Assembly (NCBI GenBank): GCA_009786975.1
Contig: WRGX01000218.1
Location: 1 to 39,113 of the forward strand
Direction: 5' to 3'
DNA: 39,113 nt
Source: Defluviitaleaceae bacterium
GTDB lineage: Bacteria; Bacillota; Clostridia; Lachnospirales; WQUN01
Shown here piece after piece: positions 1 through 7,968 of this stretch. Position 1 is the first letter of the stretch, and every line of letters begins with the position of its first letter. Position numbers and translations under genes: made by a program. A model generated the notes under the pieces. The model had not been told where the DNA came from, made no database searches, and was given only the letters and a program-made list of their open reading frames with translations.

Positions 1-98
1 CGCCGCCGCGACCTAGCGGGTCGCAAGAAGGAAGCGGCGGAAACAGGCGGAAATTTGACCAAAAAGCGTGCCATTTGCGTAGTGGCAACACGCCCTAA

Positions 99-163
99 CG
101 GCTTCGAGAGAATGTGCCGACGCTGACATATGCCTCCTGTGTTCAATGCGCGCTTGGCGCGCT
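99..163 (+). repeat. Dispersed repeat family R1, copy 1
   Basis: cggcttcgagagaatgtgccgacgctgacatatgcctcctgtgttcaatgcgcgcttggcgcgc. Confidence 0.7.
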
Positions 164-719
164 ATGCCCGCCCCAAATATTCCCCCGTGCGCGTATCAAT
201 TTTCACGACTTCGCCCTGCGAAACAAACAGAGGCACTTTTACAACCGCTCCGGTTTCGACGGTAGCGGGTTTTGTTGCGCCTTGGGCGGTGTTTCCTGCA
301 AAGCCGGGTTCGGTTTCGGTTATTTCCAGCTCGACATGCATGGGCGGCTCTATGCCGAAAATGCGGCCGTTGTGTACTTGAACTTGCACGGTTTCGTTTT
401 CTTTTACGAAAATAAGCGAATCGCCGACGTCGGCGGCGTTCATTTCAAGCTGCTCGAAGCTCTCGTTGTCCATGAAATAATACAACGTGCCGTCGTTGTA
501 GAGATATTGCAAATCGCGGCGGTCGATGTGCGCGCGGGGCATTTTTTCCGTTGGGCGGAAGGTTTTTTCAACCACCGCGCCGGTTTCAAGATTTTTAAGC
601 GTGGAGCGCACAAACGCCGCGCCTTTCCCGGGCTTAACGTGCTGGAAATCGGTGATTATGCAAAGCGCGCCGTCAAGTTCAACCGTGATTCCGTTTCTGA
701 ATTCTCCTGCTGATATCAT
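162..719 (-). CDS. efp: Elongation factor P
   Basis: 185 aa; [17 protein letters not shown] start and [10 protein letters not shown] loop typical of EF-P. Confidence 0.95.
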   Translation of the reverse strand: MISAGEFRNGITVELDGALCIITDFQHVKPGKGAAFVRSTLKNLETGAVVEKTFRPTEKMPRAHIDRRDLQYLYNDGTLYYFMDNESFEQLEMNAADVGDSLIFVKENETVQVQVHNGRIFGIEPPMHVELEITETEPGFAGNTAQGATKPATVETGAVVKVPLFVSQGEVVKIDTRTGEYLGRA

Positions 720-1000
720 ATGTTTTCCTCCTCGTGGAATGGGTTTTGTTCAACAAGCAACGCGGCGTCGGTTATCGCCCGCACGACGTCCGCCTCAACT
801 TGATTTTGCATCTGGGCTATTCTTGCGTACAATTTGCCCTCTTTCGTTACGACATATCTGGGCGGAAGCCGATTCAGCGCAATCGCAACCCTGTCAAGCT
901 CGCACCGTTCGCAACGGCATACGCTCGGCATCCCGTCTAAAACGGCGGGCATTTTGTCGCGAACCATGTCCTCCATGTGGTTGTGCATATCAAATTTCAT
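716..1000 (-). CDS. ComFB-like late competence protein
   Basis: 94 aa, cysteine pair CRCERC and [10 protein letters not shown] pattern resembling the ComFB family; stop overlaps efp start. Confidence 0.6.
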   Translation of the reverse strand: MKFDMHNHMEDMVRDKMPAVLDGMPSVCRCERCELDRVAIALNRLPPRYVVTKEGKLYARIAQMQNQVEADVVRAITDAALLVEQNPFHEEENI

Positions 1001-1012
1001 TTGGTTTGCCTC

Positions 1013-1483
1013 CTAATTAAGCGGTGTTGTTAGCGGCAATATATCGCCTATCCGGACTTGTCCGCCGGATATGAGAACAGTTATTTGCACTTCCAGATTT
1101 CCGTTTCGCAAGGCAATGGTTCCGGAGCGTCCCGACGTACCTCGCGGAAGGAAATGCGTTTCGTTCCACGCGTTGTGGGGACCGAAGCCCGCGGAAAAAA
1201 GATTTACGTCCATGTCAACCGTGCGGATAGGGTCAAACACTTCGTAATATATAGAGTAGCGGTTGTATTCGGCGTAGAAATTTACATAGATAATTCGCCC
1301 TTCCATTACGGCTCTGCGCTGGGCGTATCGCATGTCGGCTTGCAGGCGGACGGCGGCGTTTTGCAGGGCGCGCCGGTCGGCGGCATCGGAGGTTAGTTCG
1401 ACGAGAATAACCCCCGCGATTATCGAAAAAATCGCCAGCGCAATCGTCAACTCCAAAAGGGTTACGCCCGCGCGGGATTTCAT
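1013..1483 (-). CDS. Prepilin-type N-terminal cleavage/methylation domain protein (GspH/minor pseudopilin-like)
   Basis: N-terminus KSRAGVTLLELTIALAIFSIIAGVIL is a type IV prepilin signal (G|xTLLEL). Confidence 0.85.
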   Translation of the reverse strand: MKSRAGVTLLELTIALAIFSIIAGVILVELTSDAADRRALQNAAVRLQADMRYAQRRAVMEGRIIYVNFYAEYNRYSIYYEVFDPIRTVDMDVNLFSAGFGPHNAWNETHFLPRGTSGRSGTIALRNGNLEVQITVLISGGQVRIGDILPLTTPLN

Positions 1484-1992
1484 TTTGCGGTCTCGCGTTT
1501 TTTATAAAATTCGCGCAGAATGCGGCGTTCTATCAGTCGCTTCGCTCGAACGAGAATAAAATCCTTTTCGGAAATCGGTTTTACCATAATTGTCGTAATT
1601 TTCGCGTTCTTTCCCGCCCAAATGTCGGACAAAAGCTGGTCGCCGATAATCACGGTTTCGGCGGGTTTGGTACCCATCGTCTCCATTGCGTAGCGAATGC
1701 CGCGCGTCAGGGGCTTTATCGCGTTTGCGATGCCGGGCAGGTTCAGACCTTCGTTGAAGTGTCCGAGCCGCTTGTTTGTGTTGTTTGTAACGAGGCAAAT
1801 TCTAAAACCCTTGCGTTCAAGGCGGCGCAAAAGCCCTGCGATTTTTGCCGACGGTGCCTTTTCGTCGAAATGCGTAAGGGTGTTGTCGATATCAAAAATT
1901 AAGCCGCGAATGTTTTTTTTCCAAAGCTCGTCGTAGGGGATTTGAAAAACCGAATCGTAATAAAAATCGGGTTCGAAATAGGTGCCCAGCAT
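1480..1992 (-). CDS. YqeG family HAD-superfamily (IIIA) phosphatase
   Basis: GLIFDIDNTLTHFD motif I, LVTNN motif II, VIIGDQLLSDIWAGK motif III. Confidence 0.9.
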   Translation of the reverse strand: MLGTYFEPDFYYDSVFQIPYDELWKKNIRGLIFDIDNTLTHFDEKAPSAKIAGLLRRLERKGFRICLVTNNTNKRLGHFNEGLNLPGIANAIKPLTRGIRYAMETMGTKPAETVIIGDQLLSDIWAGKNAKITTIMVKPISEKDFILVRAKRLIERRILREFYKKRETAK

Positions 1993-2031
1993 TTATATCC
2001 CCCTGACGCTAGGGCGTAATGGCAACACGCC

Positions 2032-2544
2032 CTAATTTAAAATACGGAATAACTCTAACATTTCGAGCGTGTTATCGTCAAGAAAATTCGCAGTCATTCG
2101 CACGGCGACCTCGGGTGCGTCGTGTACTTCGGGTGAGTCGGGTGCGTTTTGCCTCACGCGGGTTTCTATGTAGAAAATTTCGGCGTTGCCGCGTTCGCGC
2201 AGGCAGACCGTTGTTGTTGCGGAAAAACAGCTGCCGATGTCGCTGATATTTACCTCCAGCGTCCAGCCATACCGCCAAGTGCGCACACAGGCGGGCGCGC
2301 CAAAATGCCAACACGCGCCGGGCGTGAAAAAAATTTCAAGCTCGTCATTTTCAAGCGCGGCAAACGCACGCTTGTTTCCTGCGACGGCGATGTCGAAACG
2401 CCCGTAAAAATCGGCGTAATTTGCGGTGATGTTTCGGCTTGCGGCGGTTACGGTTAAAGCAGTCAAAATCGTCGCAAGCGAGACAAATGTCGCCATGATT
2501 ACCAAAATATAGGCGGAGCCTGCGCGGGATTTGTATGGCATCAT
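2032..2544 (-). CDS. PilX-like pilus-associated membrane protein
   Basis: Short N-terminus plus one hydrophobic helix (RAGSAYILVIMATFVSLATILTALTV), pilin-like architecture, near another prepilin gene. Confidence 0.45.
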   Translation of the reverse strand: MMPYKSRAGSAYILVIMATFVSLATILTALTVTAASRNITANYADFYGRFDIAVAGNKRAFAALENDELEIFFTPGACWHFGAPACVRTWRYGWTLEVNISDIGSCFSATTTVCLRERGNAEIFYIETRVRQNAPDSPEVHDAPEVAVRMTANFLDDNTLEMLELFRILN

Positions 2545-2558
2545 GCACCTGTCCTCGG

Positions 2559-3626
2559 TTACAAAGAAACGCGCCAGTTGAATTTATCTTCGAAATCGCC
2601 GCGTTGTATCGACGTCAGGGTTTCGTACAGGCGGCGGCTTGTTTCGCCCTCGTTTCCGTCACCGACGAGGATTTCCTTTCCTTTATAAAGGAGGCGATTT
2701 ACCGGCGCGACGACAACGGCGGTTCCCGTTCCGAAAACTTCCTCGAGCTTGCCCGCGTCGGCGATTTCGACGAGTTCGTCGATGGAAAGCGGGCGTTCTC
2801 CTACGGTCAGGCCAAAATCGCGGCAGAGGGTTAAAACGCTGTCGCGGGTAATGCCGGCGAGGATGCTTTCGTTAAGCGCGGGGGTAACGATTTTGCCGTC
2901 GATTTTAAAAAATATGTTCATTGTGCCGACTTCTTCGATGTACTTGCGCTCGATTCCGTCGAGCCACATTGCTTGCGCGCAGCCGTGTTCCTGCGCGCGC
3001 AAAAGCGCGGGGTGCGACGCGGCGTAGTTTCCGCCCGTTTTCGCGCGGCCCGTTCCGCCTTTGACGGCGCGGACGTATTCGTCTTCAACAAAAATGCTTA
3101 CGGGTTCAAACGCCCCAAAATAAGCGTCGGCGGGGGACATTATGATGATAAATTGATAAGTTTTCGAAACCGCGACGCCCAAAAACGGGTCATCGGCGAA
3201 AAAAAAGGGACGAATATACAGCGAGCTGTTTTCCGCGCTCGGAATCCAGTCCGCGTCCAGCGTAACCAGCGTTTTCACCGCCTCGATATAGTCCGCTTCG
3301 GGAAATTCCGGTATACACACCCGCGAGTTCGAATAATTCGAGCGGCGCGCGTTCATTTCGGGCCGAAAAAGATAGCACGAGCCGTCGCGCCCGCGATACG
3401 CCTTCATGCCCTCAAAGGTCTCTTGCCCGTAATGCAAAGCGGCACACGCAGGCGAAAAGCTCAAGTCCCCATGCGGGACAATTCGAGCGTCATGCCAGCC
3501 TGTGCCTTCTGTATAATTCATAATGAACATATGGTCGGTGAAATTTCTGCCGAAACCCAGGGTTCCCGTGGGTTTTTCTTTCGGGGTTGTTGTTTTTGTT
3601 ATGTTTATTTTCATGTTTTTCGCCAT
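2559..3626 (-). CDS. ilvE: Branched-chain amino acid aminotransferase
   Basis: Fold-type IV PLP aminotransferase motifs (HYGQETFEGMKAYRG, GGNYAASHPALLRAQEHGCAQAMWLDG, EEVGTMNIFF). ORF is open to 3695, but the extra N-terminus lies inside a dispersed repeat; MAKNMKI start preferred. Confidence 0.93.
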   Translation of the reverse strand: MAKNMKINITKTTTPKEKPTGTLGFGRNFTDHMFIMNYTEGTGWHDARIVPHGDLSFSPACAALHYGQETFEGMKAYRGRDGSCYLFRPEMNARRSNYSNSRVCIPEFPEADYIEAVKTLVTLDADWIPSAENSSLYIRPFFFADDPFLGVAVSKTYQFIIIMSPADAYFGAFEPVSIFVEDEYVRAVKGGTGRAKTGGNYAASHPALLRAQEHGCAQAMWLDGIERKYIEEVGTMNIFFKIDGKIVTPALNESILAGITRDSVLTLCRDFGLTVGERPLSIDELVEIADAGKLEEVFGTGTAVVVAPVNRLLYKGKEILVGDGNEGETSRRLYETLTSIQRGDFEDKFNWRVSL

Positions 3627-3694
3627 TCGCTGAGCGTACAAATCGCCATTAAAAATCGGTCGCCCGCGTTCCTCTCGTCCATTTTTCACTTGCA
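3622..3694 (-). repeat. Repeat family R3, copy 1, at the 5' end of ilvE
   Basis: gccattcgctgagcgtacaaatcgccattaaaaatcggtcgcccgcgttcctctcgtccatttttcacttgca. Confidence 0.75.
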
Positions 3695-3710
3695 CATTTT
3701 TTTATGGGCT

Positions 3711-3790
3711 GGGAATTGCTCCCGGCTTCGAGAGAATGTGCCGATTCCTACACATGCCCCCGGTGCCCAATGCGCGCTTGGCGCGCTTTT
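3711..3790 (+). repeat. Dispersed repeat family R1, copy 2
   Basis: gggaattgctcccggcttcgagagaatgtgccgattcctacacatgcccccggtgcccaatgcgcgcttggcgcgctttt. Confidence 0.85.
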
Positions 3791-4063
3791 CTATTTATCT
3801 CTGTAGTGCGTGCCGCATTGGGCAATTATTATTTCGCCGTTCTCAATTTTATAGACAATACGATTTTTTTTGTCAATCTCCCTGCTCCAATATCCCGCAA
3901 GGTCGTGTTTCAAAGGTTCCGGATTGCCAATGCCTTTGTATCCGTTGCGGTCTATGTCTTTGAGCAAATCATTGATACGCTTCAGAGTTTTTTTGTTCGT
4001 CTGCCATCCGACATAATCCTCCCATGCACTATCAGTCCACGCCTTCTTCATCGCCCACCTCAA
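3791..4063 (-). CDS. Txe/YoeB family toxin (RelE-superfamily endoribonuclease)
   Basis: WTDSAWEDYVGWQ... GYWSREIDKKNRIVYKIENGEIIIAQCGTHY matches the YoeB pattern; start may be at 4051. Confidence 0.88.
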   Translation of the reverse strand: MRWAMKKAWTDSAWEDYVGWQTNKKTLKRINDLLKDIDRNGYKGIGNPEPLKHDLAGYWSREIDKKNRIVYKIENGEIIIAQCGTHYRDK

Positions 4064-4313
4064 CTATGTCATGGTGTGTCAGTCGCCCCGCTTCCGCGTC
4101 GGCAATTGACTTTTTGAGCCGTGCCATGTTTTGCGGGCTGTAAAACGGGTCGCGCTCGATATTAAGCTCGCTTAAAAGACTGCGCCTGTTGACAACTTCT
4201 TCCGCAAACGCGCTGAAAACAGATGCAACATTGTAGCCCAAATCCGCACAAAGCGTGTCGAAACTATCTTTTAAATTTTCATCCATGGGAACGAGAACGT
4301 TTATTTGCGCCAT
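4032..4313 (-). CDS. RelB/DinJ family antitoxin
   Basis: MAQINVLVPMDENLKDSFDTLCADLGYNVASVFSAFAEEVV ribbon-helix-helix DinJ-like N-terminus, DPFYSPQN motif; overlaps the toxin gene. Confidence 0.85.
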   Translation of the reverse strand: MAQINVLVPMDENLKDSFDTLCADLGYNVASVFSAFAEEVVNRRSLLSELNIERDPFYSPQNMARLKKSIADAEAGRLTHHDIVEVGDEEGVD

Positions 4314-4373
4314 GAAAACCTCCTCCTTTCACACGCCTTAGTATATCATGTAAAAAATTTTTCCGCACGCATG

Positions 4374-4455
4374 AAAAAGCGCGCCAAGCGCGCAGTGGGA
4401 ACCGGGGACATGTGTCGGCGGCGACGCATTCCCTCGAAGCCGGGAGAAGTTTCCG
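4374..4455 (-). repeat. Dispersed repeat family R1, copy 3 (inverted)
   Basis: aaaaagcgcgccaagcgcgcagtgggaaccggggacatgtgtcggcggcgacgcattccctcgaagccgggagaagtttcc. Confidence 0.85.
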
Positions 4456-4464
4456 CACGCATGA

Positions 4465-4503
4465 AAAATCGAGTCGGCGAGTGTCACTCGCCGACTCGAT
4501 TTT
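4465..4503. repeat. Palindrome family R2, copy 1
   Basis: AAAATC-GAGTCGGCGAGTG-T-CACTCGCCGACTC-GATTTT, 19-bp perfect arms. Confidence 0.9.
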
Positions 4504-4680
4504 GAAAAAAATTTTTTTCCAAGAACATTCTCGACTTAAAGCTCGAATTTCCATATATTATAATTATGAACAAGGTGGGTGAATGAAATAAACAGCAATG
4601 CAGTCAAGGCACTTTATGAATCATTGTGCGACTTATTGCACATCAAATGAAATGGAAATTTTTGAAAGGAGGCGAACAAA

Positions 4681-4869
4681 ATGGACAAACGTGGTGACTT
4701 GGTGATTTTTGATGATGACACTTATATGTATCAAAAAGTAGGCGAAAGTTTTGCCGATTTTGAAAATCGGATGGCGAAACTGGATTGCGAACGCGCTCTT
4801 GCCATGACGGACGAGGAAAACGCGCTTGTCGAAGAAACAATGCGAGAATTGGATATGGTGACTGTCTGA
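4681..4869 (+). CDS. Small hypothetical protein (62 aa)
   Basis: Strong Shine-Dalgarno (gaaaggaggcgaac) upstream of ATG; followed by a strong terminator. Confidence 0.55.
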   Translation: MDKRGDLVIFDDDTYMYQKVGESFADFENRMAKLDCERALAMTDEENALVEETMRELDMVTV

Positions 4870-4898
4870 TGTCAATCTGGAAAACTATTCGATGCAAC

Positions 4899-4932
4899 AA
4901 AAAATTGCCGGTATGCTCGCCGGCAATTTTTT
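4899..4932. terminator. Bidirectional intrinsic terminator between convergent genes
   Basis: AAAAAATTGCCGG tatgctcg CCGGCAATTTTTT. Confidence 0.85.
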
Positions 4933-4949
4933 GTTCTTTGTGAAGCATT

Positions 4950-5378
4950 TTAGCCCTTCAGCAAATTACCGTCCGCATCGCGGAAATTTTTGTTCGTGAG
5001 AATGATAATTCCTTCAATTACTCCCCATATCCACACGATAAAAAGGGGTATAAATCCGATAACCAGCCAAACTGTAGCCCAGCCTCCTATCCACAGAAGA
5101 AGCTGCAAAACTCCCTTTCCCGTGAAGCCCAGCATGAAATTGTAGATGCCGACATTAAACCCGAAAAAACTCGTTAAAATCGCGACAAGCCCGATAGCCA
5201 CGCGACTCCTGCTGCCGACACCGTCCTGCTGTTGCAGAGGGGAAGCGTAGGCCTGTGGCGACCCATGAAATTGTGGCGGCGGCGCACTTGCCGACGCTAT
5301 CGCCTCACCGCAATATTTGCAACTTGCCGCACCTGCATCAACCGGGGCCCCGCATTGAGGGCATTTGTTTGCTGTCAT
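4950..5378 (-). CDS. Zinc-ribbon protein with TM2-like membrane domain
   Basis: CPQCGAPVDAGAASCKYCGEAI zinc ribbon followed by two hydrophobic helices. Confidence 0.7.
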   Translation of the reverse strand: MTANKCPQCGAPVDAGAASCKYCGEAIASASAPPPQFHGSPQAYASPLQQQDGVGSRSRVAIGLVAILTSFFGFNVGIYNFMLGFTGKGVLQLLLWIGGWATVWLVIGFIPLFIVWIWGVIEGIIILTNKNFRDADGNLLKG

Positions 5379-5397
5379 AATAAAAAAACCCCTTCCG

Positions 5398-5814
5398 TCA
5401 TTTTAATTTTTTCGCGACCATGGTAATTGCAAAAACTACCGTTAAATAGAACAAAAACAGCAACATATTAACAAAAACGTACATGCTCGAGGAAAATCTG
5501 CCGAGTGCTATGAAAAAAAGAATGAAGTGTATGAATGAGTAAACGCCCGTTATGAACCACGCTTGAATATACGCAGCAAAAGACGTAAGGGCGCGAAACA
5601 GCTTATACAATGCTGTCGAAGCGACAATAATACCAAGGTTAATAAGCATAAAAAACAGCCCGACCAACCAACCGTTCCGCGTGGTTAAATCGAATACTGC
5701 AAAGGCAAAAAACAAGACAATCGCTGAAAATGCCATCGACAGAAAAGTGGCAAAAGCCACCCCCGGGGATATATATTTGTCCATTACACAACCTCCTTTC
5801 CGCATCCGTGGCAA
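5398..5814 (-). CDS. Multi-pass membrane protein of unknown function
   Basis: 138 aa with several hydrophobic helices; start overlaps the SPFH gene end. Confidence 0.6.
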   Translation of the reverse strand: MPRMRKGGCVMDKYISPGVAFATFLSMAFSAIVLFFAFAVFDLTTRNGWLVGLFFMLINLGIIVASTALYKLFRALTSFAAYIQAWFITGVYSFIHFILFFIALGRFSSSMYVFVNMLLFLFYLTVVFAITMVAKKLK

Positions 5815-6917
5815 AATTTAACCCCAATATTTACCTCTGTATCGCATTCGGGGCATTTTACAGGCTTGACACTTTTCCCGCATGAATTGCAAAATGCGGA
5901 GCCTTGAACGAGTTGCGCGGAACAATGCGGACAAGCGACCTTCTGCTCCGCGACTGCTAATGTCATTCCGCAATCATTGCAAAATTTCGCGCCCGAGGTA
6001 TTGGGCTTGTGACACTTCTGACATACGGTCCCGCCGAATTGCGGCGGCGTCATCATTTGTGGCATCTGCTGTCCCATTGCAATCCCCGCGCCCAAGCCGA
6101 CCCCGCCCGCAACCATAGCACCCGCCGCCCCACCTTGATTGCCGGCGGCGGTTTCATACACATCAAGAGTTCTTGCGGTAACGTAGCGATTATCCCCAAT
6201 AATCTCAAATTCGGCGCGTTTTTGTAGGATGGTGTTGATTTCGTTGAAATCTTCGTCGGGAAAATTTATTGATTTTACATAAAAATTCGTAATGATAAAA
6301 CCGTAGCGCGAAAATTCATTTTCTATTCTTCGCCTTGCATCTTCTGAAATTTCATCCATTTTAGGGGCGATTTCCAGTGCCGATATTTTTTGGTTGATTA
6401 TGATATCCGCAATAATTACTTTAATTTTTTGGGTCACCACACCTTTGTAATATTGCAAAAGTTTGTCAAATTGCACCCATTCTTTTTGCTCCATAACGCC
6501 AACAAGCTCGCGCAAAAAAGCCGCGCAATCGTGAACTTTCAAGCCCATTTGCCCGAACGCCCGCACGCGCAGCCGCGTCGAATATTTGGGGTCAACAAGC
6601 TGAATCGGGTCGCTTGTTCCCCAATGAATATCCAATTTTGCAACCAAGTTTAAGAAAAACACTTCCGCCGTAAACGGAGTTTTGCCTCCAAACGGGAGAT
6701 TCAATATTTTTTGCAAAACGGGCAGGTTTTGCGTTCCCAAAGTGTGTGTTCCGGCAGTAAACACATCACAGATTTGGCCGGATTTCACAAAAATAGCAGC
6801 TTGCCCCTCCCCCACAATCAACTGCGTTCCGAACACCAAACTTTCAGACGGGTGCTTGTAAACAAGCCAGTCTCTGTTTCGGAGTCCGTCAAATTTTACC
6901 CTGTCAATCAGTGCCAT
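5784..6917 (-). CDS. SPFH/Band-7 domain protein with C-terminal zinc ribbons (YdjI-like)
   Basis: N-terminal SPFH (LVYKHPSESLVFGTQLIVGEGQAAIFVKSG), three CxxC...CxxC ribbons at the C-terminus. Confidence 0.88.
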   Translation of the reverse strand: MALIDRVKFDGLRNRDWLVYKHPSESLVFGTQLIVGEGQAAIFVKSGQICDVFTAGTHTLGTQNLPVLQKILNLPFGGKTPFTAEVFFLNLVAKLDIHWGTSDPIQLVDPKYSTRLRVRAFGQMGLKVHDCAAFLRELVGVMEQKEWVQFDKLLQYYKGVVTQKIKVIIADIIINQKISALEIAPKMDEISEDARRRIENEFSRYGFIITNFYVKSINFPDEDFNEINTILQKRAEFEIIGDNRYVTARTLDVYETAAGNQGGAAGAMVAGGVGLGAGIAMGQQMPQMMTPPQFGGTVCQKCHKPNTSGAKFCNDCGMTLAVAEQKVACPHCSAQLVQGSAFCNSCGKSVKPVKCPECDTEVNIGVKFCHGCGKEVV

Positions 6918-6953
6918 TTATAAACCCTCCCCTGTCTCGCTCTCCAGCTACTC

Positions 6954-6983
6954 CAAAAAGGTGTACCTTTTTATAGCGACCGC
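6954..6983 (+). repeat. 30-bp direct repeat copy 1, AAAAAGGTGTACCTTTTT core
   Basis: CAAAAAGGTGTACCTTTTTATAGCGACCGC; second copy at 7100-7129. Confidence 0.8.
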
Positions 6984-7099
6984 TCGGAAGGAAGATAGCA
7001 CACGAAAAGCAGGAAGTCAATACCAATTTCCGCGATTTTCGCATTTTATTGACGTTTTGTTGGCAAATTGTGACAACTGAATGCAAACCTAGACCACTA

Positions 7100-7129
7100 C
7101 AAAAAGGTACACCTTTTTATAGCGACCGC
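7100..7129 (+). repeat. 30-bp direct repeat copy 2, AAAAAGGTACACCTTTTT core
   Basis: CAAAAAGGTACACCTTTTTATAGCGACCGC; differs from copy 1 only in the central GTAC/ACGT-type bases. Confidence 0.8.
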
Positions 7130-7164
7130 ATCAATGTGTATCGTTAAAGAGGGGAGGGGGCAAA

Positions 7165-7389
7165 ATGGAAAAAAGAATCAACAAGGTAACATTCATAATC
7201 ATTTCGTTGTTTTTCGGCGTCTTCGGGGTAGACAGGTTTATGCGCGGGCAAGTTGGCTGGGGCATTTTAAAACTTGTGACCTGCGGCGGCGTCGGGATTT
7301 GGGAAGTAGTTGACTTTATCATTACGCTTACCAAAATCGGCAAATACGGCGATGAGTTTATTTTCATCGACGGAGAATGGAAGGAATAG
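7165..7389 (+). CDS. TM2 domain-containing protein (paralog 1)
   Basis: [37 protein letters not shown]; Shine-Dalgarno gaggggaggggg. Confidence 0.88.
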   Translation: MEKRINKVTFIIISLFFGVFGVDRFMRGQVGWGILKLVTCGGVGIWEVVDFIITLTKIGKYGDEFIFIDGEWKE

Positions 7390-7437
7390 AAAATTTTCCC
7401 TACTAATATGTATGTTAAACAGAGAGGAGAGTGCGAC

Positions 7438-7662
7438 GTGGAAAAAAGCATCAACAAGGTAACGTTCTTGATTATTGCGTTTTTCTTGGGGGAATTGGGG
7501 GTTGACAGGTTTATGCGCGGGCAAATCGGCTTGGGCGTATTAAAACTTCTTACCTGCGGCGGTTTGGGGATTTGGCAATTGGTTGACTTTATCATTGCGA
7601 TAACAAAAACCGGCAAATACGGTGACGATTTTATTTTCATCGACGGTCAGTGGAAAGAATAA
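7438..7662 (+). CDS. TM2 domain-containing protein (paralog 2)
   Basis: [41 protein letters not shown] starts at 7408, but the paralog-aligned start is GTG (gtggaaaaaagc) at 7438 behind gagaggag. Confidence 0.85.
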   Translation: MEKSINKVTFLIIAFFLGELGVDRFMRGQIGLGVLKLLTCGGLGIWQLVDFIIAITKTGKYGDDFIFIDGQWKE

Positions 7663-7722
7663 AACCTGTACTTATTGCAATGCGGTTTTTGATTCATAAA
7701 GAAATCATAACGAAAGGAGGCG

Positions 7723-7956
7723 ATGACCATGGAAAAAAGAATTAACAAGGTAACATTCTTGTTGATTACATTCTTTTTGGGCTACTTCGGAGTTGACAGG
7801 TTTATGAGAGGCCAAGTCGGCATAGGCATAGTTAAACTTATTACATGCGGCGGACTCGGTATTTGGGACTTGATTGACTTTGTAATCGCAATCACCAAAA
7901 TGAGCAAATACGAAGGCGACGATTACATCTTCGTTGACGGGCAGTGGAAAGAGTAG
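7723..7956 (+). CDS. TM2 domain-containing protein (paralog 3)
   Basis: [38 protein letters not shown]; Shine-Dalgarno gaaaggaggcg. Confidence 0.88.
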   Translation: MTMEKRINKVTFLLITFFLGYFGVDRFMRGQVGIGIVKLITCGGLGIWDLIDFVIAITKMSKYEGDDYIFVDGQWKE

Positions 7957-7968
7957 TGGCTGCACGCC

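Noticed and set aside
1-126. Open frame from the left edge (RRRDLAGRKKEAAETGGNLTKKRAICVVATRPNGFERMCRR) that could be a C-terminal fragment
   Set aside because: Low-complexity, ends inside repeat R1 copy 1 and overlaps the TAGGGCGTG-type motif; cannot be supported as coding.
4361-4503. CRISPR array (repeated sequences around 4.4 kb)
   Set aside because: Only two copies of an 18-mer bracketing an R1 element, no regular spacers and no cas genes.
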